A stretch of DNA of 64,000 nucleotides from Lunatimonas sp. (GTDB taxonomy: Bacteria > Bacteroidota > Bacteroidia > Cytophagales > Cyclobacteriaceae). Numbering within the stretch: position 1 is the first letter of the stretch; every line of letters begins with the position of its first letter. The notes below the pieces were generated by a model, which searched no databases, was not told where the DNA came from, and saw only the letters and a list, made by a program, of their open reading frames with translations. Of this stretch, positions 1 through 8,307 are shown one piece after another. Location: assembly GCF_020832325.1 (NCBI RefSeq), contig NZ_JAFIEU010000044.1, forward strand, positions 62,001-126,000. Reading direction: 5' to 3'. The position numbers and the translations under genes are program-made.

Positions 1-23
1 AGATTGTTCATAAACCGAAAAAA

Positions 24-338
24 ATGATGCGTATAGTGAGAGGATTCCTTGTGTTGTCTTTTGTATTGCTAATGGGTGCTTGTACCATCTTTCAGCCCCG
101 GATTCCTTACCAATTAGGGATGTCGGAATCCAAATTCCTCCGTCAAAACCGGAGTGCGGTCATCAGTCAGTTGGGTGACGGACGAAAAGTATACCGGGTC
201 AATACCGATGAGCGTTTCTATTTGTTGGTGACTTTTGAGGAGGGGGTTCTTACCCAATTGGAGGAAAAGGAATTGCTACCTGTTTGGCAACAGCAGCGCA
301 TGATGGAGGAAAATCCGGCTGCACCTCCCCGCCAATAG
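24..338 (+). CDS. Small putative lipoprotein
   Basis: A 104-residue protein. The N-terminus has two Met, an Arg, a hydrophobic stretch and then LMGAC, a good lipobox, so the mature protein should begin at Cys20 and be lipid-anchored. The rest is soluble and has no motif I recognise; the tail is rich in Gln, Glu and Pro. ATG codons at 24 and 27 are both possible starts. It lies just upstream of the trp attenuator on the same strand, but the trp region has its own candidate promoter, so co-transcription is uncertain. I do not know its function. Lipoprotein status is inferred from the signal alone. Confidence 0.7.
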   Translation: MMRIVRGFLVLSFVLLMGACTIFQPRIPYQLGMSESKFLRQNRSAVISQLGDGRKVYRVNTDERFYLLVTFEEGVLTQLEEKELLPVWQQQRMMEENPAAPPRQ

Positions 339-395
339 GGCAATTAATTGGGTTAAATAAAAATGACAATTGTTTTTTTAATTAATCGTGGTTTC

Positions 396-403
396 TATAT
401 TTG
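396..403 (+). promoter_or_regulatory. Candidate -7 promoter element of trp operon
   Basis: TATATTTG matches exactly the Bacteroidota sigma-A -7 consensus TAnnTTTG. It sits 9 bases before the leader-peptide ATG, so the mRNA would start only a few bases ahead of that codon, nearly leaderless. A TTG at 370-372 is the nearest -33-like element, but its 23-base spacer is a little long. A start further upstream is possible. Confidence 0.45.
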
Positions 404-412
404 TCACAGATT

Positions 413-463
413 ATGAAAAAGGCATTCTACATTCAAAATTGGTGGTGGTTTTACTTCAAATGA
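413..463 (+). CDS. trpL: Aromatic-rich trp leader peptide
   Basis: A 16-codon ORF encodes MKKAFYIQNWWWFYFK. Three consecutive TGG codons lie at 440-448, and six aromatic codons run in a row (WWWFYF), with another Phe-Tyr earlier. It ends 45 bases before the attenuator hairpin. This is the classic layout of ribosome-mediated attenuation: a ribosome short of charged tRNA-Trp would stall on the TGG run and favour the antiterminator. The Phe and Tyr codons may add sensitivity to those amino acids, which fits the DAHP synthase gene at the operon's end. There is no clear Shine-Dalgarno sequence. It is too short for ordinary gene finding. Its identity rests on codon content and position, and both are strong. 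Confidence 0.85.
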   Translation: MKKAFYIQNWWWFYFK

Positions 464-468
464 TGGAA

Positions 469-520
469 GTTCAGCTACCTATTGCCCTTTTTTGAAACAA
501 CATACAAAGGCTCGCTGGAC
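469..520 (+). promoter_or_regulatory. Candidate trp antiterminator pairing
   Basis: GTTCAGC at 469-475 can pair with GCTGGAC at 514-520 (seven pairs, one of them G-U). This would occupy the left arm of the terminator hairpin (509-518). CCTTT at 486-490 can also pair with AAAGG at 506-510 inside it. A competing small hairpin, ACTTC 453-457 with GAAGT 466-470, overlaps the leader's last codons and would block the antiterminator when the ribosome does not stall. This was read by eye; no folding energy was computed. Confidence 0.55.
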
Positions 521-538
521 TACCAGTGAGCCTTTTTT
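506..538 (+). terminator. trp attenuator terminator hairpin
   Basis: GGCTCGCTGG at 509-518 pairs with CCAGTGAGCC at 523-532 (ten pairs, one G-U). The loop is four bases, ACTA, and TTTTTT follows at 533-538. AAA at 506-508 can extend the stem into the T run. This is a canonical intrinsic terminator lying between the leader peptide and trpE, so it should act as the attenuator of the trp operon rather than as an end-of-gene terminator. Confidence 0.88.
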
Positions 539-666
539 AATGCATTTCGTCATCATTAACGGTTCAGACTTCCGAAGACAGAAAGATAAGTCGGTAGCGG
601 CATACAAAGGGCTCGCTATTGATCATCCGAAATTCAAGCTAACCATTGAAAAGAAATTACAAAGCG

Positions 667-2073
667 ATGCATACATTCAACATAAAAACCCGATTTAAGC
701 GCCTTTTGGCAGATACATTGACCCCAGTTAGTGTATACTTGCAGGTCAGGGACCGATACGCCAATCCCATTCTATTGGAAAGCTCGGACTATCATGGCAG
801 CGAAAACAGCTACTCCTATATTTGCTGCGATCCCATTGCAACGTTTTCTTTGGTTAACGGAAAGATCCGGGAAACCTTGCCTGATGGATCTTCCACTTCT
901 TACGCCCTGGAAAAGGGAGACCGGTTAATGGATGCCTTGCAGGCCTTCTCTCATCGGTTTCACGAAGAGAAATTGGAGTTTAAATTCATCACCTCAGGTC
1001 TCTTTGGGTATACCCAGTACGATACCGTTTCTTATTTTGAAGACATCCAGTTGAAAATGCCAAAGGAATCGAGTATTCCAATGATGCATTACGCTGTGTA
1101 CAGAAATATGATCGTGGTGGATCATTTCAAAAATGAGCTTTACATCATTGAACACTACCTGGACGGAGAAAAGGGGGAATCGGGTATTCCGAAGATCGAA
1201 ATGATCCTTAATAACAAGAATATCCCCAGTTATTCCTTCCAAATGGATGGTGAGGAAACGTCTAATTATACCGATTTAGCGTTTTTGGATATTTTGAGCA
1301 AGGGGAGGGATCACTGCTTCAAAGGCGATGTGTTTCAGATCGTCTTATCCCGTTCTTTTTCGTCGGGATTCAAGGGGGATGAGTTTAACGTATACAGAGC
1401 CCTCCGGTCTATCAATCCATCTCCATACCTATTTTATTTCGACTACGGTTCTTATAAAATTTTCGGCAGTTCTCCCGAGGCACAGATAGTCATCAAGGGA
1501 AATAAGGCTACCATTTATCCGATTGCAGGAACCTTCAAGCGTACAGGGAATGATCAGGCAGATGCCGAGTTGGCCCGAAAGCTTTACGACGATCCAAAAG
1601 AGAATTCCGAGCACGTGATGTTGGTGGATTTGGCTAGAAATGACTTAAGTAGATCTTCTGAAAAGGTTGAAGTTGAGGTGTTTAAGGAAATACAATACTA
1701 CTCGCACGTGATTCACCTGGTGTCCAAGGTAACCGGGGTGTTGCCCGATGGATCTAACCCGCTACAGCTGGTAGCAGACACCTTTCCGGCAGGTACCCTG
1801 TCCGGCGCGCCAAAATACAGGGCCATGGAGTTGATAGACGACCTGGAAAACACCGCGCGGGGCTTTTACGGTGGGGCGATCGGCTACTTGGGTTTTAACG
1901 GAGACTTTAACCATGCGATCCTGATCCGGTCTTTTGTATCCGAAAACAATCTCCTGAGGTTTCAGGCAGGGGCAGGGGTTGTGGCCAAATCGTCCATCGA
2001 GTCAGAATTGCAGGAGGTAAGCAACAAGTTGGCGGCGTTACGGGCAGCATTGTTGCGAGCAGAAGAGATTTAA
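667..2073 (+). CDS. trpE: Anthranilate synthase component I
   Basis: Converts chorismate to anthranilate, with the ammonia supplied by TrpG. The ATG at 667 gives 468 residues, the usual length; an in-frame TTG at 646 would add seven residues and is less likely. The tryptophan-feedback motif LLES is at residues 36-39. The chorismate-binding domain has PSPYLFYFDYG near 250, LARNDLSR near 320, AGTLSGAPK near 375 and GFYGGAIGYLGF near 400. It is the first structural gene after the attenuator, and trpG follows directly. The downstream trp context separates it from the related para-aminobenzoate and isochorismate synthases. Confidence 0.96.
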   Translation: MHTFNIKTRFKRLLADTLTPVSVYLQVRDRYANPILLESSDYHGSENSYSYICCDPIATFSLVNGKIRETLPDGSSTSYALEKGDRLMDALQAFSHRFHEEKLEFKFITSGLFGYTQYDTVSYFEDIQLKMPKESSIPMMHYAVYRNMIVVDHFKNELYIIEHYLDGEKGESGIPKIEMILNNKNIPSYSFQMDGEETSNYTDLAFLDILSKGRDHCFKGDVFQIVLSRSFSSGFKGDEFNVYRALRSINPSPYLFYFDYGSYKIFGSSPEAQIVIKGNKATIYPIAGTFKRTGNDQADAELARKLYDDPKENSEHVMLVDLARNDLSRSSEKVEVEVFKEIQYYSHVIHLVSKVTGVLPDGSNPLQLVADTFPAGTLSGAPKYRAMELIDDLENTARGFYGGAIGYLGFNGDFNHAILIRSFVSENNLLRFQAGAGVVAKSSIESELQEVSNKLAALRAALLRAEEI

Positions 2074-2091
2074 ATGACACTGATAAAAAAT

Positions 2092-2658
2092 ATGAAAATA
2101 CTTGTTCTGGACAATTACGATTCCTTTACATACAACCTCGTGTATATCATCCGAGACCTTGGCTACGCCAATCAGTTAGATATCTATCGAAACGACAAGT
2201 TGTCATTGGAGGATGTGGCCATCTACGATAAGATTCTTCTATCTCCGGGACCGGGTGTTCCGGCGGATGCTGGAATCATGCCGCAGCTTCTCAAAAGGTA
2301 TGGCAGTTCCAAGGATATATTGGGTGTATGTCTGGGGCATCAGGCAATCGGAGAAGCGTACGGTTCAGGACTGATCAACCTGACGGAGGTTGTACACGGT
2401 GTCGCTTCGAAGATTAAAGTACGGCCAGATCTTTTGTTTGAAGGAATTCCGGAATCCTTTACGGTAGGCAGGTACCACAGCTGGGTGATTGACGAAAGCA
2501 CACTCCCGGATGAGTTGGAGGTAATTGCTAAAACCCCGGATGGACAGATCATGGCGGTACGCCATCGGGAGCATCGAGTGCGGGGCGTACAGTTTCATCC
2601 AGAGAGCATCCTCACCGAGCATGGGGTGGCCATGATGCAAAATTGGCTAGAAGGATAA
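2092..2658 (+). CDS. trpG: Anthranilate synthase glutamine amidotransferase subunit
   Basis: Class I glutamine amidotransferase that hydrolyses glutamine and passes ammonia to TrpE. The ATG at 2092 gives the family's usual N-terminus, MKILVLDNYDSFTYN. An alternative ATG at 2074, directly after the trpE stop, adds six residues. Visible catalytic elements are the oxyanion segment SPGPGVP, the nucleophile Cys in GVCLGHQ near residue 80, and the His-Glu pair in QFHPES near 167. At 188 residues it is a free-standing subunit, not fused to TrpD or TrpE. Like PabA it could in principle serve folate synthesis too, but the operon points to tryptophan. Confidence 0.95.
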   Translation: MKILVLDNYDSFTYNLVYIIRDLGYANQLDIYRNDKLSLEDVAIYDKILLSPGPGVPADAGIMPQLLKRYGSSKDILGVCLGHQAIGEAYGSGLINLTEVVHGVASKIKVRPDLLFEGIPESFTVGRYHSWVIDESTLPDELEVIAKTPDGQIMAVRHREHRVRGVQFHPESILTEHGVAMMQNWLEG

Positions 2659-2693
2659 TGGGAGTTTTTTTGCGGAAATAAAACAATGAACTG

Positions 2694-3704
2694 ATGAAGG
2701 AAATACTAAACCATTTGATTGAGCATAAAACCCTGTCTAAGGAACAGGCAAAGGAGGTACTTAAAGGAGTTACCTCAGGGGCTTACAATCAAAGTCAAAT
2801 GGCGGCATTTATGACCGTTTTTTTGATGCGTAGTGTTCGTGTTGAAGAGTTGATGGGCTTTCGGGAGGCCATGTTGGAGATGTGCATTCCCGTGGAAATA
2901 GAGGAATACGATGCGATTGATCTCTGCGGTACAGGTGGTGATGGAAAGGATACCTTCAACATATCCACACTGGCATCTTTCATCGTTGCCGGGGCTGGGC
3001 AGCATGTAGCTAAGCACGGGAATGTAGGGGTGTCCTCCATTTGTGGATCTTCTAATTTGTTGGCGCATTTTGGCTATGAGTTTACCAATGACCTGGACAA
3101 GATCCGCAGGAGTTTGGACGAAGCGAAAATATGTTTCCTACATGCACCGCTGTTTCATCCAGCCATGAAAAATGTAGGCCCTATACGGAGGGAACTTGGC
3201 GTCAAGACGTTCTTTAACATGCTTGGTCCCATGGTAAATCCCAGTTTTCCACGTAAGCAGCTCGTTGGTGTCTTTAGCTTGGAATTAGCCCGGATGTATG
3301 CGTACCTTTATCAAAATAGTAACACCCAATTTAGCATCATCCATTCTATCGACGGATACGACGAGATATCCCTGACGGGGAATTTCAAAATGATCTCCAA
3401 CCACGGCGAGAAACTACTCTCACCCGAAAGCTTGGGATTAAGTCCGTTGTCTGCAGAAGAAATCAAGGGTGGAGCGACCGTAGCAGAATCGGCAGACCTG
3501 TTTTTATCGATTTTAAAAGGAAAGGGGACCACTGCACAGGAAGAAGTAGTCATCGCCAATGCGGCTGCCGCTCTTGCAACCGCCGATCTAACGTTGGGCA
3601 TGCAGGAGGCAGTTTTCAAAGCGCGGGAATCACTAAAGAGTGGGCAAGCCTTAAAGGTGTTTCATGCGTTGATTGATCCAAAGAAGAAAGTAGCTGTAAG
3701 TTGA
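2694..3704 (+). CDS. trpD: Anthranilate phosphoribosyltransferase
   Basis: Transfers the phosphoribosyl group of PRPP to anthranilate, the second step of tryptophan synthesis. The protein has 336 residues, normal for the family. The glycine-rich PRPP loop DLCGTGGDGKDTFNIST lies at about residues 75-91, KHGN near 107, and the anthranilate-site segment GPIRRELGVKTFFNMLGP around 160-180. The all-helical N-terminal domain is typical of this phosphoribosyltransferase class. A gap of 35 bases separates it from trpG and 100 bases from trpC. I see no terminator or promoter in the 100-base gap. Confidence 0.96.
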   Translation: MKEILNHLIEHKTLSKEQAKEVLKGVTSGAYNQSQMAAFMTVFLMRSVRVEELMGFREAMLEMCIPVEIEEYDAIDLCGTGGDGKDTFNISTLASFIVAGAGQHVAKHGNVGVSSICGSSNLLAHFGYEFTNDLDKIRRSLDEAKICFLHAPLFHPAMKNVGPIRRELGVKTFFNMLGPMVNPSFPRKQLVGVFSLELARMYAYLYQNSNTQFSIIHSIDGYDEISLTGNFKMISNHGEKLLSPESLGLSPLSAEEIKGGATVAESADLFLSILKGKGTTAQEEVVIANAAAALATADLTLGMQEAVFKARESLKSGQALKVFHALIDPKKKVAVS

Positions 3705-3804
3705 AAGTAGAAATGAAATCGAGTACGACGCAAACGACACACGGAGGAACGATTGTAATACGTGCGAGATTCCATCTGACCGCTTAAAGACAAATTATAA
3801 ACAG

Positions 3805-4626
3805 ATGAATATATTGGATAAGATTGTAGCGCACAAGCTACAAGAAGTTGCTGAAAATAAGGCTTTGGTGCCGCTGAAGAGATTGGAAAAGAGTCCTTTT
3901 TTCGATGGGCACACGGTATCCATGCGGAAATACCTTCTGAATCCCGAAAAAACAGGCATTATCGCGGAGTTTAAGCGAAAATCACCCTCTAAAGGTTGGA
4001 TAAACGCAACCGCCAAGGTAGAGAAAACGACCATCGGGTACATGCAGGCTGGCGCATCGGCTTTATCTGTTTTGACCGACAGGGAGTTCTTTGGAGGGAG
4101 CAATGAAGATTTGATCACAGCCAGAAAGTTTAATTTCTGCCCCATCCTTCGAAAAGATTTCATGATTGACGAATACCAGTTTGTCGAAGCCAAATCGATC
4201 GGAGCGGATTGTATCTTGTTGATTGCCGCCATTTTGGAGCCAAAAAGGCTAGAGGAATTGGCTAAGTTCGCGAAAAGTCTTGGCTTGGAGGTCTTGATGG
4301 AGGTGCACGATGAAACGGAACTGGAGAGGTCCTTAAATCCTTACTTGGATGTCGTCGGGGTTAATAACCGTAACCTAAAGACATTTGATGTCAGCGTAGA
4401 AACATCGCTGACATTGGTAGATAAGATTCCAAACGAATTTGTCAAGATTTCCGAGAGTGGTATTTCCGATCCGGGTACTTTGGTGACCTTGCAGGATGCC
4501 GGATACCAGGGATTCCTGATCGGGGAAAACTTCATGAGAAATATTCGACCGCATCAGGCAGCTTACAACTTCATGAATAGCTACCGGGAGCTTCTCGCGC
4601 TCAAATCTACGGAGTCGTTGCCATGA
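3805..4626 (+). CDS. trpC: Indole-3-glycerol phosphate synthase
   Basis: Closes the indole ring from 1-(2-carboxyphenylamino)-1-deoxyribulose 5-phosphate, with loss of CO2 and water. It is a single-domain TIM barrel of 273 residues. Family motifs are visible: IAEFKRKSPSKG (catalytic Lys, substrate binding) near residue 53, ILRKDFMID near 114, LMEVHDE near 163, GVNNRNL near 184, and ISESGI near 215. The gene is not fused to trpF, which follows and overlaps its last four bases (ATGA), suggesting coupled translation. Confidence 0.96.
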   Translation: MNILDKIVAHKLQEVAENKALVPLKRLEKSPFFDGHTVSMRKYLLNPEKTGIIAEFKRKSPSKGWINATAKVEKTTIGYMQAGASALSVLTDREFFGGSNEDLITARKFNFCPILRKDFMIDEYQFVEAKSIGADCILLIAAILEPKRLEELAKFAKSLGLEVLMEVHDETELERSLNPYLDVVGVNNRNLKTFDVSVETSLTLVDKIPNEFVKISESGISDPGTLVTLQDAGYQGFLIGENFMRNIRPHQAAYNFMNSYRELLALKSTESLP

Positions 4627-5261
4627 TCATCAAGGTCTGTGGCATGCGGGATCCCGAAAATATCCGGCAATTGATAGAAGCACCTAAACCCGATCTTATG
4701 GGGCTTATCTTTTACCCTAAGTCTTCCCGCTATGTGGCGGAATTAGCCGAAGATCGTGGTTTTTACCGTTCACTGGATATTCCCAAAGTAGGAGTGTTCG
4801 TAAACGCCCATATCGGTGAGTTGGTGGATGCCGTGAGGGAATATGGTCTGGAATACGTGCAGTTACACGGTGATGAGGACCTGACATATATAGCCTCTTT
4901 GCGGGTGGTTCTTCCAGTGAAAATTATCAAGGTGTTCCGGATTGACACTACTTGGGAGTGGAAATACGCAGAGCCCTTTGTCAATCAGGTGGATTGGTTC
5001 CTATTTGATACCCAAACACCTCAATATGGTGGTTCTGGGCATGCTTTCTCTTGGGATATTCTACGTAGCTACCCCTTCGATCAGCCGTTTTTACTAAGCG
5101 GGGGTATCACGGAGAGCCACTCGGAGGAAATCAAAGCGCTCATGGGAGCTATTCCTGCTATGCATGGGGTAGACATCAATTCCCGGTTTGAACTGTCTCC
5201 TGGAGTGAAGGATATCGCAATGGTCAAAACATTTATGCAAAAACTAAGATTAACCTACTAA
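4623..5261 (+). CDS. trpF: Phosphoribosylanthranilate isomerase
   Basis: Amadori isomerase producing the TrpC substrate. It has 212 residues, a single TIM barrel. The catalytic Cys is in KVCGMRD near residue 7. The catalytic Asp is in [12 protein letters not shown] near residue 128, followed by LLSGGI for phosphate binding near 160 and the usual [16 protein letters not shown] near the C-terminus. The start ATG overlaps the trpC stop. The biochemical step order (D, F, C) is almost kept in the gene order (D, C, F). Confidence 0.95.
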   Translation: MIIKVCGMRDPENIRQLIEAPKPDLMGLIFYPKSSRYVAELAEDRGFYRSLDIPKVGVFVNAHIGELVDAVREYGLEYVQLHGDEDLTYIASLRVVLPVKIIKVFRIDTTWEWKYAEPFVNQVDWFLFDTQTPQYGGSGHAFSWDILRSYPFDQPFLLSGGITESHSEEIKALMGAIPAMHGVDINSRFELSPGVKDIAMVKTFMQKLRLTY

Positions 5262-5289
5262 CCCCGGTTGGTTGCAAAGCGAATACGAT

Positions 5290-6468
5290 ATGATCAAAGT
5301 TGACGAAAACGGTTTTTATGGAAGGTTCGGTGGGGCCTTTATTCCCGAGATGCTGTATCCAAACATCGAGGAGCTGAGGGAAAACTTCCTCCCGATCATT
5401 GAGACCGAGGAGTTTCAAAATGAGTTCCGCTATCTGTTGCGGGATTACGTGGGCAGGCCCACCCCGTTGTTTTTGGCAGCGCGGTTGTCCGAAAAGTACA
5501 AGGCAAAAATCTACCTGAAACGGGAGGATCTTTGTCACACGGGTGCACACAAGGTAAACAATACCATAGGCCAGATTATTTTGGCTCGGAAGCTCGGCAA
5601 AAAACGTATCATCGCTGAGACAGGTGCCGGGCAGCACGGCGTGGCTACAGCCACAGTCTGTGCCCTTATGGGAATGGACTGTACCGTGTACATGGGATCG
5701 GTGGATATGGAACGGCAAAAGCCCAACGTAGAACGCATGCGGATACTGGGGGCGAAGGTGGTACCCGCAACTTCGGGAAGCAGAACGCTAAAAGACGCCA
5801 CCAACGAGGCCATGAGGCAGTGGATCAATAATCCGGTGGACACCCATTATATCATCGGTTCGGTGGTAGGTCCGCACCCTTATCCCGAGATGGTGGCCCG
5901 GTTTCAGTCGGTAATCAGCGAAGAAATGCGGGTACAGCTCTTGGAAAAGGAAGGTAGGGAAACCCCCGATATGGTTATCGCCTGTGTAGGCGGAGGAAGC
6001 AATGCGGCAGGAGCATTCTACCACTACTACAATGAACCTTCCGTTCGTTTGGTAGCTGCCGAGGCGGCTGGATTGGGTGTTTCCTCGGGCAAGTCTGCGG
6101 CAACCACGGCCCTGGGAAAGATAGGCATCCTGCACGGCAGTCAGACCCTGCTGATGCAGACCGAAGATGGGCAGATCGTGGAGCCACATTCCATTTCCGC
6201 TGGATTGGACTATCCAGGAATAGGGCCGGTTCATGCGCATCTCTTCGAAAGCGGTAGGGGTGAGTTTGTAGCCGTAGAAGATGAGGACGCCATGGTAGCC
6301 GGCATTGAGTTAAGTCGACTAGAGGGTATCATTCCTGCGATCGAAAGCGCTCACGCCCTTTCTGCGCTTAATCAACTAACCTATAATCCTGACGATGTGA
6401 TTGTCATCAATCTATCTGGAAGGGGAGACAAAGATCTGGAAACCTATATCAAATGGGGCAACTACTAA
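5290..6468 (+). CDS. trpB: Tryptophan synthase beta chain
   Basis: PLP enzyme that joins indole and serine to form tryptophan, working as an alpha2beta2 complex with TrpA. The ATG at 5290 gives 392 residues and the usual N-terminus leading to [15 protein letters not shown]. An in-frame TTG at 5272 would add six residues. The PLP lysine is in [13 protein letters not shown] near residue 88, the phosphate-binding loop is GGGSNAAG near 235, and the serine-binding AETGAGQHG is also present. This is the TrpB1 type that channels indole from TrpA, consistent with trpA directly downstream. Confidence 0.96.
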   Translation: MIKVDENGFYGRFGGAFIPEMLYPNIEELRENFLPIIETEEFQNEFRYLLRDYVGRPTPLFLAARLSEKYKAKIYLKREDLCHTGAHKVNNTIGQIILARKLGKKRIIAETGAGQHGVATATVCALMGMDCTVYMGSVDMERQKPNVERMRILGAKVVPATSGSRTLKDATNEAMRQWINNPVDTHYIIGSVVGPHPYPEMVARFQSVISEEMRVQLLEKEGRETPDMVIACVGGGSNAAGAFYHYYNEPSVRLVAAEAAGLGVSSGKSAATTALGKIGILHGSQTLLMQTEDGQIVEPHSISAGLDYPGIGPVHAHLFESGRGEFVAVEDEDAMVAGIELSRLEGIIPAIESAHALSALNQLTYNPDDVIVINLSGRGDKDLETYIKWGNY

Positions 6469-6479
6469 GCACGAATCAA

Positions 6480-7262
6480 ATGAACCGTATCGATAAACTT
6501 TTTCGGGATAAGTCCGAAAATATCCTGTCTATATATTTTACCGCAGGGTATCCTTCCTTGGAAGATACCCTTCCCATTATGAAATCCATTGAAGCTGCCG
6601 GGGCCGATATCATCGAAATTGGGATTCCCTATTCCGATCCCATCGCTGATGGCCCTACTATTCAGGAAAGCAACATGGTCGCACTAGCCAACGGGATGAG
6701 TATGAAGAAACTCTTCGCGCAGCTGGAGAAAATGCGAGATGAAGTCAGCATTCCAGTGATCCTTATGGGATACTTGAATCCGGTGGTGCAATACGGAGTG
6801 GAGAAATTTTGTCAAAAATGCCAAGAAGTAGGCGTGGATGGCGTGATTTTGCCCGATCTGCCTATGCTGCAGTACCTTCGGGAATACAAAGCCATTTTTG
6901 ATCAATACGGCCTTAGAAACACGTTCCTTATTTCGCCACAAACCAGCGAAGAACGTATCCGCGAAATTGACGAGCATTCGGATGGATTTATCTACATGGT
7001 ATCATCGGCAAGTATAACCGGCGCCAAAAAGGGTATTACGGAAGAGCAGATTACTTATTTTGAAAGAATCCGAAACATGGGCCTTTCCAATCCCCGGTTA
7101 ATCGGCTTTGGAATTTCCGACAGAACAGGATTTCAGACTGCCGCAAACTATGCACATGGAGCAATTATTGGAAGTGCCTTTATCCATGTGCTAAGCAATT
7201 CGAAAGACTTGGAGCGGGAAATTAAAGATTATATTCAGAGCGTAATAAGAGACCAAGCATGA
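6480..7262 (+). CDS. trpA: Tryptophan synthase alpha chain
   Basis: Cleaves indole-3-glycerol phosphate to indole and glyceraldehyde 3-phosphate; indole is tunnelled to TrpB. The TIM barrel of 260 residues starts MNRIDKLF at 6480, 11 bases after the trpB stop. An ATG at 6453 inside trpB would add nine residues and is less likely. Catalytic Glu lies in EIGIPYSDPIADGP near residue 46 and catalytic Asp in the same segment near 57. Later motifs include DGVILPDLP and the phosphate-binding GFGIS. The last four bases overlap the next gene, implying translational coupling. Confidence 0.95.
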   Translation: MNRIDKLFRDKSENILSIYFTAGYPSLEDTLPIMKSIEAAGADIIEIGIPYSDPIADGPTIQESNMVALANGMSMKKLFAQLEKMRDEVSIPVILMGYLNPVVQYGVEKFCQKCQEVGVDGVILPDLPMLQYLREYKAIFDQYGLRNTFLISPQTSEERIREIDEHSDGFIYMVSSASITGAKKGITEEQITYFERIRNMGLSNPRLIGFGISDRTGFQTAANYAHGAIIGSAFIHVLSNSKDLEREIKDYIQSVIRDQA

Positions 7263-8278
7263 TCATTCAACTCTCTAAACATACCGATGCATCAGAACGG
7301 GAAGTCCTGAAGGAAAAAATCGGTGCTTTTGGTATCAAAGTGACCGAGGTTAGCACGCAAATGGGGGATTACCTCATCGGTATAGGCAACAAAGATTTTG
7401 ACATTCGTAAAATCGGACACCTGAAAGGTATACAGGACATTCACATCGTTTCGGACGATTATAAGCTGGTGTCCAAAAAGTGGAAGGTGAAGCCTACCAG
7501 TATCGATTTGGGTGACGGCATCCGGGTGGAAGACGGTGCCATGGCGGTAATCGCTGGTCCCTGTTCCATTGAGTCAGAGGAGCAAATCGCCCGCGTAATT
7601 GAACACCTCAAAGCCTGCAATATTTCCATGATGCGAGGGGGTGTTTTTAAGCCCCGAAGCAGTCCCTATGCCTTTCGTGGGTTGGGCTTGGAGGGACTAA
7701 AACTCTGGTATGCCCATGCGAAGGCAGCTGGCATTAAAATCGTGACAGAGGTCATGCAGGTTTCGCAAATAGATGAGATGCTTGACTATGTGGATGTGTT
7801 CCAGGTTGGTGCCAGAAATACGCAAAATTTCAATTTGCTTGATGAATTGGGAAAGGTGGATAAAGCCGTGATGATCAAAAGGGGCATTTCCGGTACCATC
7901 GAAGAACTGCTGCAATCGGCAGAATATGTGTTTTCCGGAGGTAATGAAAAAATCATTCTTTGTGAAAGAGGTATCCGGACCTATGAACGGGCCAGCAGAA
8001 ATACCTTGGACTTAAATGCCGTACCGATTTTAAAATCTAAATCCCACCTACCGGTCGTCGTGGACCCTTCCCATGGGATTGGTATCCGGGAATTTGTACC
8101 CCAAATGGCACTTGCGGGGGTGATGTCCGGTGCGGATGGCATTATTTACGAAGCCCATGAAAACCCCGACAAGGCGTATTCCGATGGGCAGCAAACCCTT
8201 AATTTCCAGCAAAGTGCCCTATTGGCAGATCAGATCAAGAAGACCTTTGCACTTCGAAAAACGTTTCAGTTGTTATAA
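7259..8278 (+). CDS. aroG: 3-deoxy-7-phosphoheptulonate (DAHP) synthase
   Basis: First enzyme of the shikimate pathway: condenses phosphoenolpyruvate and erythrose 4-phosphate. It has 339 residues. An N-terminal ferredoxin-like region (about 1-75) precedes the catalytic barrel, the layout of the Thermotoga-like type I-beta enzymes, where that domain mediates feedback inhibition by Phe/Tyr. Visible are AGPCSIES near 100 (metal-ligand Cys), RGGVFKPRSSPYAF, VDPSHGIG (metal His) and the C-terminal YEAHENPDKAYSDG. It overlaps trpA by four bases, so the operon's attenuator should also control entry into the whole aromatic pathway. Feedback control is family knowledge and was not read from residues here. 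The symbol could equally be aroF. Confidence 0.93.
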   Translation: MIIQLSKHTDASEREVLKEKIGAFGIKVTEVSTQMGDYLIGIGNKDFDIRKIGHLKGIQDIHIVSDDYKLVSKKWKVKPTSIDLGDGIRVEDGAMAVIAGPCSIESEEQIARVIEHLKACNISMMRGGVFKPRSSPYAFRGLGLEGLKLWYAHAKAAGIKIVTEVMQVSQIDEMLDYVDVFQVGARNTQNFNLLDELGKVDKAVMIKRGISGTIEELLQSAEYVFSGGNEKIILCERGIRTYERASRNTLDLNAVPILKSKSHLPVVVDPSHGIGIREFVPQMALAGVMSGADGIIYEAHENPDKAYSDGQQTLNFQQSALLADQIKKTFALRKTFQLL

Positions 8279-8281
8279 ATC

Positions 8282-8307
8282 AGAGCGGGATAAATACCCG
8301 CTCTTAG
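8282..8307. terminator. Terminator between convergent genes
   Basis: AGAGCGGG at 8282-8289 pairs perfectly with CCCGCTCT at 8297-8304, with a seven-base loop. On the + strand it is followed by TTAGTTTT. It lies three bases after the DAHP synthase stop and touches the stop codon of the convergent gene, so it may end both transcripts. The T run is modest in either direction. Confidence 0.65.

Noticed and set aside
492-698. ORF of 68 codons covering the trp terminator and the trpE start
   Set aside because: It overlaps the attenuator hairpin and the trpE N-terminus and has no recognisable product.
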